From Clostridiales bacterium (lineage in GTDB: Bacteria > Bacillota > Clostridia > Caldicoprobacterales > UBA3941): 6,875 bases of DNA. Of the stretch, positions 1 to 6,505 are shown in pieces; the first letter of the stretch is position 1; each line of letters starts with the position of its first letter. The position numbers were made by a program, and so were the translations under genes. The notes beneath the pieces were generated by a model. That model saw only the letters and a list, made by a program, of their open reading frames with translations, was not told the origin of the DNA and searched no databases. Where the stretch lies: positions 1 to 6,875 of the forward strand of contig JAAYKZ010000133.1 in assembly GCA_012522165.1 (NCBI GenBank). The letters are read 5' to 3'.

Positions 1-34
1 ATTTTTCTTTTTACACCATTATATAGACTTAATC

Positions 35-63
35 TTAATTTAAATAAGCGCATATGATATAAT
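35..63 (+). promoter_or_regulatory. Candidate extended -10 promoter for relQ operon
   Basis: A perfect TATAAT at 58-63 is preceded by TG at 55-56, giving the TGnTATAAT extended -10 pattern of a vegetative sigma-A promoter. The -35 position (35-40, TTAATT, 17-base spacer) matches the consensus poorly, which is tolerated by extended -10 promoters. Transcription would start near 70, leaving a leader of about 35 bases that contains the AAGGAG ribosome binding site at 91-96. This is read from sequence only. Confidence 0.6.
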
Positions 64-104
64 TATTACGGTTATACAGGAAGATAACTAAAGGAGTTAA
101 TGTT

Positions 105-854
105 ATGAGAAACGATAAGCCCCTTGATCTGGAACAAATAAGAGAACTAAAGCAAGAGTTTACTCGTTTTATGATGTCTTATAAATTCGCTATGGATGAG
201 GTCAAAACCAAGATAGATATTTTAAATCAAGAGTTTAACTACACCCATGAATATAATCCCATAGAGCATGTAAAAACTCGGCTAAAAACCCCAGAAAGCA
301 TTTTAAAGAAGGTTTATAGAAAAGGCTATGAGCTTTCATTATCTTCTATAAAAGAAAATATCCATGATATTGCTGGAATTCGAATAATATGTTCCTTTGT
401 TTCAGATATATACAAGATAAGCGAAATGCTTGCAAAACAAGAAGATATTCAAGTCATCATGTGTAAGGACTATATAAAAAAACCAAAACCCAACGGCTAT
501 CGGAGCTTGCACCTAGTGGTAAAAGTTCCTGTATTTATGTCTGATAGGGTAGAAAATGTAAGTGTGGAAATTCAAATTCGAACTATTGCAATGGATTTTT
601 GGGCTAGTCTAGAGCATAAGATCTATTACAAATATGATAGGGATGTACCTGAAGATTTAATTAGCCAGCTAAAAGAAGCAGCTGAATCTGCAGCTGAATT
701 AGATAGAAAAATGGAAAATACCCATAAACAAGTTTTAGAATTTAAGAATAACCAGGGTTATAATAACGAACTACAAGAGTTACTAATAAATGATGAAAGA
801 TTTCATATACCAGATGCCATCTTGAAACTCTTTTTGATAAACGATAGTATCTGA
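105..854 (+). CDS. relQ: Small alarmone synthetase, RelQ/YjbM-type GTP pyrophosphokinase
   Basis: This cytosolic enzyme transfers pyrophosphate from ATP to GDP or GTP to make (p)ppGpp. The 249-residue protein is a single RelA/SpoT synthetase domain with no HD hydrolase, TGS or ACT domain, so it should only synthesise the alarmone. Visible motifs are H55-xxx-R59 with a KK pair at 68-69, DIAGIRI at 88-94, the nucleotide-binding segment KDYIKKPKPNGYRSLH at 121-136, and EIQIRT at 155-160 with the catalytic Glu155. The segment DFWASLEHK follows at 164-172. The C-terminal part (about 182-215) is helical and charged, as in RelQ proteins, which form tetramers; this copy is somewhat longer than the roughly 210 residues of Bacillus RelQ. 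The ATG is supported by AAGGAG at 91-96, 8 bases upstream. The transporter gene follows after 47 bases without a terminator, so the two are probably co-transcribed. RelP is the main alternative, but the NFWA/DFWASLEHK-type ending and the length favour RelQ. Confidence 0.88.
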   Translation: MRNDKPLDLEQIRELKQEFTRFMMSYKFAMDEVKTKIDILNQEFNYTHEYNPIEHVKTRLKTPESILKKVYRKGYELSLSSIKENIHDIAGIRIICSFVSDIYKISEMLAKQEDIQVIMCKDYIKKPKPNGYRSLHLVVKVPVFMSDRVENVSVEIQIRTIAMDFWASLEHKIYYKYDRDVPEDLISQLKEAAESAAELDRKMENTHKQVLEFKNNQGYNNELQELLINDERFHIPDAILKLFLINDSI

Positions 855-901
855 AATAATATCACAGAAAAAATTAAAGCAAAACCACAGGAGGAAATAA
901 G

Positions 902-2134
902 TTGAAAGCTACATACAAAGACACGTTGCACGCATGTTATCTAGGTTATATTACACAAGCAATAGTAAATAATCTTGCACCTCTACTCTTTGTTATATTT
1001 CACGATAATTTTAGTATATCCTTTGAGAAAATTGGGCGACTCATATTAATTAACTTTACTACTCAAATTATAACAGATATATTGGCTATTAAGTATGTGG
1101 ATAGGGTAGGCTATAAAAGTGCTGCGGTTTTAGCCCATTTTTTTGCCTTTTTTGGATTGGTAGGTTTAGGTGTTTTACCCTTGTTACTTCCAAATGCATA
1201 CACAGGCCTCGCCATTGCTGTAATTATTTATGCTACCGGCGGTGGGTTAATCGAGGTTGTAATTAGCCCAATTGTAGAATCCTTACCCGGCGATGCAAAG
1301 GCATCGGCAATGAGCTTGCTTCATTCTTTCTATTGTTGGGGACAATTAGCTGTAGTTTTTATCACCACTTTAATAATAAAGATTTTTGGAAATCATGTAT
1401 GGAATATATTACCTATACTATGGGCTATAATACCTGCATATAATCTATTTAAATTTATGAGAGTTCCCCTTATGCCTATTATCTCAGAGGAGGAAAGAAT
1501 TCCTATTAAAGGACTACTATCCTCTCATTTATTTATTATTGCTCTAGTATTAATGATGAGCGCTGGAGCATCTGAGTTAACCATGTCTCAATGGTCTTCA
1601 CTATTCGCAGAAAAAGGATTAAAGGTTTCTAAGCTAGCAGGTGATTTATTAGGACCAGCCTTATTTGCTTTTTTTCAAGCTTCTGGAAGAACTATTTATG
1701 GAATTTGTGGCCACAAGATTGATCTTAGAAAAGCTCTAATGGCATCTAGCATTCTATGTATCCTATGCTATGGAGTAACTATTTTTGTTCAGCTTCCCAT
1801 TATGGCATTATTGGGCTGTGCCCTTTGCGGATTATCTGTCAGCCTAATGTGGCCAGGCACACTCAGTTTATCAGCCGAAAGATTCCCTAATGGAGGGACA
1901 GTAATGTTTGGCATGCTTGCTGTATTTGGAGACATTGGTGCCTCTCTTGGACCTTGGACGGCAGGTTTGGTATCTGATTTAGCTCAAAAATCCCATAGGC
2001 TATTAGCCTTTGGACAAGCAGCTAACCTGGATTCAGAGCAATTAGGATTAAAGGTAGGATTATTGACAGGCATGATTTTTCCACTAATGATGTTTATAGG
2101 TATATTTTTTATGAAAAGAGAAAAAACACCATAA
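902..2134 (+). CDS. Major facilitator superfamily transporter (FucP-like), substrate unknown
   Basis: This is an integral membrane protein of 410 residues with about 12 hydrophobic segments (roughly 11-33, 43-63, 72-96, 100-123, 135-160, 165-184, 207-222, 246-266, 277-297, 298-320, 331-357 and 384-404). A polar central loop at 186-204 separates the two six-helix halves. Motif A-like stretches lie after helix 2 (KYVDRVGYK, 64-72) and in the matching place of the second half (GHKIDLRKA, 270-278), showing the internal duplication of the family. The segment GGGLIEVVISP (113-123) followed by SLLHSFYCWGQ (138-148) resembles the fucose/glucose-galactose permease branch (FucP/FHS). Sugar or organic-anion transport is possible, but the substrate cannot be read. 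The start is TTG: AGGAGG at 889-894 sits 7 bases upstream, there is no earlier ATG in frame, and the next Met is residue 137. It probably shares the relQ transcript. It ends 70 bases before the carbon monoxide dehydrogenase gene. Confidence 0.85.
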   Translation: MKATYKDTLHACYLGYITQAIVNNLAPLLFVIFHDNFSISFEKIGRLILINFTTQIITDILAIKYVDRVGYKSAAVLAHFFAFFGLVGLGVLPLLLPNAYTGLAIAVIIYATGGGLIEVVISPIVESLPGDAKASAMSLLHSFYCWGQLAVVFITTLIIKIFGNHVWNILPILWAIIPAYNLFKFMRVPLMPIISEEERIPIKGLLSSHLFIIALVLMMSAGASELTMSQWSSLFAEKGLKVSKLAGDLLGPALFAFFQASGRTIYGICGHKIDLRKALMASSILCILCYGVTIFVQLPIMALLGCALCGLSVSLMWPGTLSLSAERFPNGGTVMFGMLAVFGDIGASLGPWTAGLVSDLAQKSHRLLAFGQAANLDSEQLGLKVGLLTGMIFPLMMFIGIFFMKREKTP

Positions 2135-2143
2135 AGAATATTT

Positions 2144-2202
2144 AAGCCTCCTACAACAAAAAATAGTGTAGAAACTGTGATTTTAAATGTAGGAGGTTTT
2201 TT
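2144..2202 (+). promoter_or_regulatory. Hairpin plus T-run that masks the cooS ribosome binding site
   Basis: The left arm AAGCCTCCTACA (2144-2155) pairs with TGTAGGAGGTTT (2188-2199) over 12 bp with one G-U pair, and six T follow at 2197-2202. In form this is an intrinsic terminator for the transporter gene. The right arm also contains AGGAGG (2191-2196), the Shine-Dalgarno sequence of the dehydrogenase gene, 8 bases before its ATG at 2205. The 32-base loop can form a weak inner helix (AAAAT 2160-2164 with ATTTT 2180-2184; AGT 2165-2167 with ACT 2174-2176). No good promoter is visible between the hairpin and the ATG, so expression of the dehydrogenase may depend on read-through and on opening of this structure. 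Pairing is seen directly; regulation is inferred. No known riboswitch class was recognised. Confidence 0.65.
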
Positions 2203-2204
2203 AC

Positions 2205-4337
2205 ATGTCTGATATTGATATTAAAAAATCTTATGAGCAAAGTGCCCAAAGGATGAGAGGAGATCAGAAAACTTTTGCAGCTAGTTTAACTAATGAAGAT
2301 TATAATGATCCTGAATTACACCAAGACATCTACAAAAGAATAAATATTGACTACAATAATATTGATAAAATGCCAAGCATGGAAGAGGTACATAAATGGC
2401 AAAGAGAACATATAGCAAAGGGAGATCAGCCTAAAGAGGGCTATCCTTTAAATGTTATACTTGACCCTGCTATGAGAGAAATGTATCAAGTAGTACATAA
2501 TGCAGGGATGACAAATGTTTTCGATAGATTCAGTGAGCAACAGCCTACTCAGTGTAAATTTTGCATAGAAGGATTATCCTGCCAGCTGTGCGCTAATGGA
2601 CCTTGTCGTATCAGTAAAAAAGCCCCAAGGGGAGTATGCGGTGTAGATGCTCATACCATGGTTGCTAGAAACTTTGTCTATCGTCATGTCACCATAGGTA
2701 CATCGGCCAATATATTCCACTGTCATCAAGCTGCCAGAACCTTAAAAGCTGCTGGAGAACATCCTGAAAGTGGACTTAAAATCCGTGACCCTGAAAAACT
2801 TAAAAAATACGCCGATATGGTAGGATTGAATATAAATCAACCTATAGAAAAGATTGCAGTAGATTTTGCCCAGTGGGTCATGGACGATATCCATTCACCT
2901 CATCACGTTGAATCCAAAGCAGTAGAAGCTTTTGCTCCAACTAGAAGAAAGGAGCTATGGCGAAAGCTGGGTTTGTTTCCCGGTGGTGGCTACAGTGAAG
3001 TAGCATATGCTCAGACCCGTTGTATGACAAACTTCTCCTCTGACCCTGTAGATTTTCTACTAAACAGCGTACGTCTAGGTATCGCCAATGAATATCAGGG
3101 ATTGTTTTTATTAGATATAATTCAGGAAATTCTAATGGGTACTCAAGAGATACAAATTAAGCAACAAAATATGGGGCTATTAAAAGAAAATATGGTAAAC
3201 ATAGTCACTAATGGGCACATGCCCCTACTAGCCCATGTGGCAATTGACTTAGCTTCTACCCATGAATGGCAGCAAAAAGCCAAAGATGCAGGAGCAGAGG
3301 GCATTCAAATTCTTGGACATGTTTGTGAAGGTCAGCAACTCATTAACTATGAGGGAACCCATAACCAAAAAGGATATGGGGGACAAGAAGGAGAATGGCT
3401 ATCCCAGGAATACTTACTAGCTACAGGGGCAGTTGACCTGTTTATGTTTGATTATAACTGTACAGTGCCTACTATGCCTCTCTTTGCAAAACGTTTTGGC
3501 ACTAAACTTTTAAGCACCCATCCAGTTATTAAGCTACAAGGTACGGAAACCTTAGATTTTATACCTGAAAAAATGAGTGAGCAGGCAGCAATAGCTCTCG
3601 AGATGGCAATTGAGGCTTTTAAAAAACGTAAAGCTGAAAATAGGAAAATTTATATACCTTCCCATGTTTCCGACTGTATGGTGGGCTTTAGTACAGAATC
3701 TGTAAAGAAAGCTTTAGGAGGAAGCTTTGATCCCTTAATAGAACAAATCGCCAAGGGAAATATTAGAGGTATCGCAACAATAGTAGGATGTACTACTGCA
3801 CGATACGGCCAAGGTGGAAGCAATATATTCAAAATAGCCAAGGGATTGATTAAAAATAATATTCTTGTATTGTCAGGAGGTTGCACTTCGGCAGTTATGG
3901 AATATACAGGACTTGCCCATCCCAATGCTGCCCAGGAGTGTGGTGCAGGACTAAAGGCAGTTTGTGAGCAACTAGGAATACCACCAGTACTATCCTATGG
4001 GGCCTGTGTAGATATTGGCAAGATGACCCATACTGCCAAGGAGCTAGCTGATGCTCTAGACGTAGATACTAATAAACTACCTTTAGTAATTGGTGCACCG
4101 GAATATCTAGAACAAAAAGCAGTAGCTGATGCATGTACTGCCGTAGCGTTAGGATGGCTTGTTCATATAGCCCCAGTTCCTTCAATAACAGGTAGCGATC
4201 TTGTTGTAAAAAATTTAACTGAGACCACAGAAACTTTGGGACTGGGTAAAATAGTAGTGGAAATGGATGCAGAAAAGACTGTTCAAATTTATGTTGATCA
4301 TATTGAGAAAAAGAGGAAAGAATTAGGACTTAACTAG
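2205..4337 (+). CDS. cooS: Anaerobic Ni-Fe carbon monoxide dehydrogenase catalytic subunit
   Basis: The enzyme interconverts CO and CO2 (CO + H2O to CO2 + 2 H+ + 2 e-) as a cytosolic homodimer with Fe-S clusters. All predicted C-cluster [Ni-4Fe-4S] ligands are present: His338 (NGHMP), Cys374 (GHVCEG), Cys419 (DYNCT), Cys529 (VGCT), Cys560 (SGGCTS) and Cys601 (YGACVD). The catalytic Lys is Lys638 (EQKAV). B-cluster cysteines are Cys126, Cys129, Cys134 (GPCRI) and Cys145 (GVCG). The D-cluster region is unusual: Cys117-X2-Cys120, with Ser125 where most CooS/AcsA proteins have the second Cys of a CX7C motif. At the place of the usual active-site His in AHxxH, Asn169 is found, with His172 next. 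The protein is 710 residues, against about 630-675 for the family; the extra length is a charged, cysteine-free N-terminus (about 1-85). AGGAGG at 2191-2196 supports the ATG but lies in a hairpin. No acetyl-CoA synthase, CooC maturation or CooF electron-transfer gene is adjacent, so the electron partner is unknown. A hybrid cluster protein is unlikely given the full C-cluster set. Confidence 0.93.
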   Translation: MSDIDIKKSYEQSAQRMRGDQKTFAASLTNEDYNDPELHQDIYKRINIDYNNIDKMPSMEEVHKWQREHIAKGDQPKEGYPLNVILDPAMREMYQVVHNAGMTNVFDRFSEQQPTQCKFCIEGLSCQLCANGPCRISKKAPRGVCGVDAHTMVARNFVYRHVTIGTSANIFHCHQAARTLKAAGEHPESGLKIRDPEKLKKYADMVGLNINQPIEKIAVDFAQWVMDDIHSPHHVESKAVEAFAPTRRKELWRKLGLFPGGGYSEVAYAQTRCMTNFSSDPVDFLLNSVRLGIANEYQGLFLLDIIQEILMGTQEIQIKQQNMGLLKENMVNIVTNGHMPLLAHVAIDLASTHEWQQKAKDAGAEGIQILGHVCEGQQLINYEGTHNQKGYGGQEGEWLSQEYLLATGAVDLFMFDYNCTVPTMPLFAKRFGTKLLSTHPVIKLQGTETLDFIPEKMSEQAAIALEMAIEAFKKRKAENRKIYIPSHVSDCMVGFSTESVKKALGGSFDPLIEQIAKGNIRGIATIVGCTTARYGQGGSNIFKIAKGLIKNNILVLSGGCTSAVMEYTGLAHPNAAQECGAGLKAVCEQLGIPPVLSYGACVDIGKMTHTAKELADALDVDTNKLPLVIGAPEYLEQKAVADACTAVALGWLVHIAPVPSITGSDLVVKNLTETTETLGLGKIVVEMDAEKTVQIYVDHIEKKRKELGLN

Positions 4338-4346
4338 AGATAAATT

Positions 4347-4395
4347 AAAAAGCGGGTTATTCTCTTAATTTCTCAAGTGGATAGCCCGCTTTTTT
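4347..4395. terminator. Bidirectional rho-independent terminator between convergent genes
   Basis: AGCGGGTTATTC (4351-4362) pairs with GGATAGCCCGCT (4379-4390) as a 12-bp stem with two G-U pairs. It is flanked by AAAA on the left and TTTTT on the right, so it has a T-run on either strand. It lies 9 bases after the carbon monoxide dehydrogenase stop codon and about 70 bases beyond the stop of the convergent Rieske oxidoreductase gene. It can therefore end both transcripts. The remaining 4396-4464 bases are AT-rich with nothing else recognised. Confidence 0.88.
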
Positions 4396-4464
4396 ATTCT
4401 TATTATTTATCCTATTTTTTGAACAACCTATCACTAAAAAGCATATTGTGAGTTAATTATGATC

Positions 4465-6042
4465 TTAAAAATCTTCAGTAAATAATTTTTCTATAGTATT
4501 TACATCGTTGGTAGCTTTTAATGGCTTTACGGCAGGACCTGAAATTACCTTTCCTTCATAAGTAAATCGGGAACCATGACAGGGGCAATCCCAAGATTCT
4601 TCTGCAGAGTTCCAATTGAGTTCGCATCCCATATGGGTACAAGTAGTATTAACCAAATGCAAATCCCCCTGTCTATCACGATAAGCTCCAACTCTTTTTC
4701 CATCTATCCTAAGAACTTTAGCATCGCCAGGCTTTAGATCTACTTGTTTTGGTAATTGCTCTAATTTTCCATCGATGAGTTGCTCAGCTACATTATAATT
4801 TTCCACTATAAAAGTTTTAGCCGATGCAATAATGGTTTTGCGTGATGGATTATAGACATCCTGCCACGGACTTTCTCCATGTACTATTAAATCTTTAAGA
4901 AGTAGTGATGAAACTATGCTGTTGGTCATGCCCCATTTCTGAAAGCCTGTGGCAATGTAAAGATTAGGAGTATTTGATGTAAAATTTCCCACGTATGGTA
5001 TACCGTCCAAAGTCATGCAGTCTTGAGTAGACCATCGGTAGGGTATATCTTCTACCGTAAATAGACTATTTGCAAAGTCTACCAAAGCTTCATAGTGTTT
5101 GACCATTGACCTGCCCTGGCCTGTTTTATGATGTTCACCAATAACTAATATAAGCTCACCATCTTCGGTGTTTTGATTTCGAAGGGAACGGGCAGGATCA
5201 TCAATATTTATATACATACCTCCCGGGTATTTTTCTTTTGCTTTTATAGCAAGAACATATGCTCTTTCAGCATATATTCTAGAAAAATACATTCCATGTT
5301 TGTTATAGAAAGGATAGTGGGAGGCAATTATTACTTTTTTTGAAGTAACTTTTTTTCCTTTATCTGTAGTCACTATATAGCCATCATTATCTTCTTCAAT
5401 ATCTACAGCCCTGCTATTTTCATATATTTGTACACCTTTCTCATCTATATATTTTGCCAAACCTAGAGTAAATTTCCGTGGATGGAACCTGGCCTGATTA
5501 TCAAAGCGAAGGGCTGCTTTTATGGGTAACTTAAAGGGGATTTCATCAACAAAGGCCGCATTGATTCCTAAATCTGTAGCTGTTTGCACCTCATCTTCTA
5601 TCTTTTGAATATACTTATCCTGCTGAGTAAATACAAAAGCTGGCTCAGATACATAATCACATTCAATATTATGCTGATCTGCTATTCTTTTTATTTCTTT
5701 AATAGCATATTTGTTGGCATCGGCATATTGCTGTGCCAACTCTCTGCCCATTTGATTTTGAATTTTATTGTATATAAGCTCATGCTGTGAGGTTATCTTT
5801 GCTGTTGTATAGCCAGTGGCTCCATTTAAAATACGATTACCTTCTAGAATAGCTATGTTAAATCCCTCATTAACTAGCTGATAGGCACAGGCAATACCAG
5901 CAAAGCCCCCGCCTACAATTAATATATCGACCTTAATATCCTCATTTAGAGTAGGATAGTTAGTAGGCTCTGTGGTTGCTATCCAATAGGACTCAGGCGG
6001 TCTATTAAAATTTTTTTGCTGCTCTATATTCATTGCTTTCAT
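4465..6042 (-). CDS. FAD-dependent oxidoreductase with C-terminal Rieske [2Fe-2S] domain (YhfW-like)
   Basis: The N-terminal part is a DAO-type flavoprotein. From the ATG at 6042 (525 aa) the FAD-binding GGGFAG lies at 44-49 after strand VDILIV, Glu67 ends the second strand (AILEGN), and the second FAD contact region is DGIPYVGNF (346-354) and ATGFQKWGMTNS (364-375). The C-terminal domain (about 430-510) is a Rieske domain: Cys468-X-His470 and Cys486-X2-His489 bind a [2Fe-2S] cluster. Cys473 and Cys488 match the disulfide pair of high-potential cytochrome bc-type Rieske proteins. No signal peptide or membrane segment is seen, so it is probably cytosolic. Substrate and electron partner are unknown; the layout matches Bacillus subtilis YhfW. 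Possible starts are TTG 6045, ATG 6042 and ATG 6033; ATG 6042 is preferred because AAGG lies 6 bases upstream. The gene begins inside the end of the split-barrel gene (38-base overlap), which implies translational coupling. It ends facing the shared terminator. Confidence 0.88.
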   Translation of the reverse strand: MKAMNIEQQKNFNRPPESYWIATTEPTNYPTLNEDIKVDILIVGGGFAGIACAYQLVNEGFNIAILEGNRILNGATGYTTAKITSQHELIYNKIQNQMGRELAQQYADANKYAIKEIKRIADQHNIECDYVSEPAFVFTQQDKYIQKIEDEVQTATDLGINAAFVDEIPFKLPIKAALRFDNQARFHPRKFTLGLAKYIDEKGVQIYENSRAVDIEEDNDGYIVTTDKGKKVTSKKVIIASHYPFYNKHGMYFSRIYAERAYVLAIKAKEKYPGGMYINIDDPARSLRNQNTEDGELILVIGEHHKTGQGRSMVKHYEALVDFANSLFTVEDIPYRWSTQDCMTLDGIPYVGNFTSNTPNLYIATGFQKWGMTNSIVSSLLLKDLIVHGESPWQDVYNPSRKTIIASAKTFIVENYNVAEQLIDGKLEQLPKQVDLKPGDAKVLRIDGKRVGAYRDRQGDLHLVNTTCTHMGCELNWNSAEESWDCPCHGSRFTYEGKVISGPAVKPLKATNDVNTIEKLFTEDF

Positions 6043-6505
6043 CAACTGCCTTGTTCAGTTTTAAAAATTGTTTTGTTCTATCTCCATCTCCAAGGGAATT
6101 AAGATAAACAATCTCTTCAGGTATTACTTTAATTACCATTAAGTCGTTCATTTGGGGTTTACTTCCATCTAACATCCTACATTGCTGTTGTGCTTCATCA
6201 AATAGACGAGGCTCCTGCAAACTTGTAACAGCCTTACCAAAAATTTGGACTCCTTTAATCTGTCTAAAGTCAACATAATCGGTATTAACTAAAAGGCAGA
6301 CCTTTGGATTGCGTTCAATAAAATTAAATTTTTCTCCTCCTGCTGATAGAATATAGATATTCATATTGTTTCCTAAAAAATAACGCACAGGGCTGCTTCT
6401 AGGTATATGGTCTACACATGTAGCGAGGGATCCTTGACTGCGGTCTTTCAAAAACTCTACTATATGATTCTTCAATTCACTCATGGTCATATGCTTGTTA
6501 TTCAT
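6005..6505 (-). CDS. Pyridoxamine 5'-phosphate oxidase-like FMN split-barrel protein
   Basis: This is a 166-residue protein of the flavin-binding split beta-barrel fold. Seen in order are an N-terminal helix (8-20), the first barrel strands GSLATC (25-30) and PRSSPVRYFLG (35-45), MNIYILSAGGEKFNFIERNP (48-67, the typical strand, turn and K/N-rich helix), KVCLLVNTD (68-76), and VQIFGKAV (86-93). These match the general PNPOx-like family of FMN- or F420/heme-binding proteins, not biosynthetic PdxH, whose longer C-terminal substrate motif is absent. The reaction is unknown; flavin-dependent reduction or flavin/heme handling is likely by family. The ATG is supported by AGGAGG (plus-strand 6512-6517), 6 bases away. 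It is the first gene of a two-gene minus-strand operon, overlapping the Rieske flavoprotein gene by 38 bases, so the two proteins probably act together, perhaps in redox or oxidative stress handling. Confidence 0.8.
   Translation of the reverse strand: MNNKHMTMSELKNHIVEFLKDRSQGSLATCVDHIPRSSPVRYFLGNNMNIYILSAGGEKFNFIERNPKVCLLVNTDYVDFRQIKGVQIFGKAVTSLQEPRLFDEAQQQCRMLDGSKPQMNDLMVIKVIPEEIVYLNSLGDGDRTKQFLKLNKAVDESNEYRAAKKF

Noticed and set aside
2156..2187. Known riboswitch or T-box in the loop of the cooS leader hairpin
   Set aside because: The loop is only 32 bases, with weak A-T inner pairing and none of the conserved elements of a riboswitch or T-box that I know.
3650..3925. Open frame of 91 codons on the minus strand inside the carbon monoxide dehydrogenase gene
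   Set aside because: It lies wholly opposite the region encoding C-cluster ligands Cys529 and Cys560, resembles no protein family and is explained as a shadow of the real gene.
5584..5790. Open frame of 68 codons on the plus strand, hydrophobic, inside the Rieske flavoprotein gene
   Set aside because: It is antisense to a well-supported flavoprotein coding region. Its hydrophobic look follows from reading the complement of polar, AT-rich codons, and no convincing ribosome binding site precedes it.
6043..6045. TTG as start codon of the Rieske flavoprotein
   Set aside because: The only AAGG-type ribosome binding site ends 3 bases before this TTG, too close, while the ATG directly after it has a 6-base spacing.
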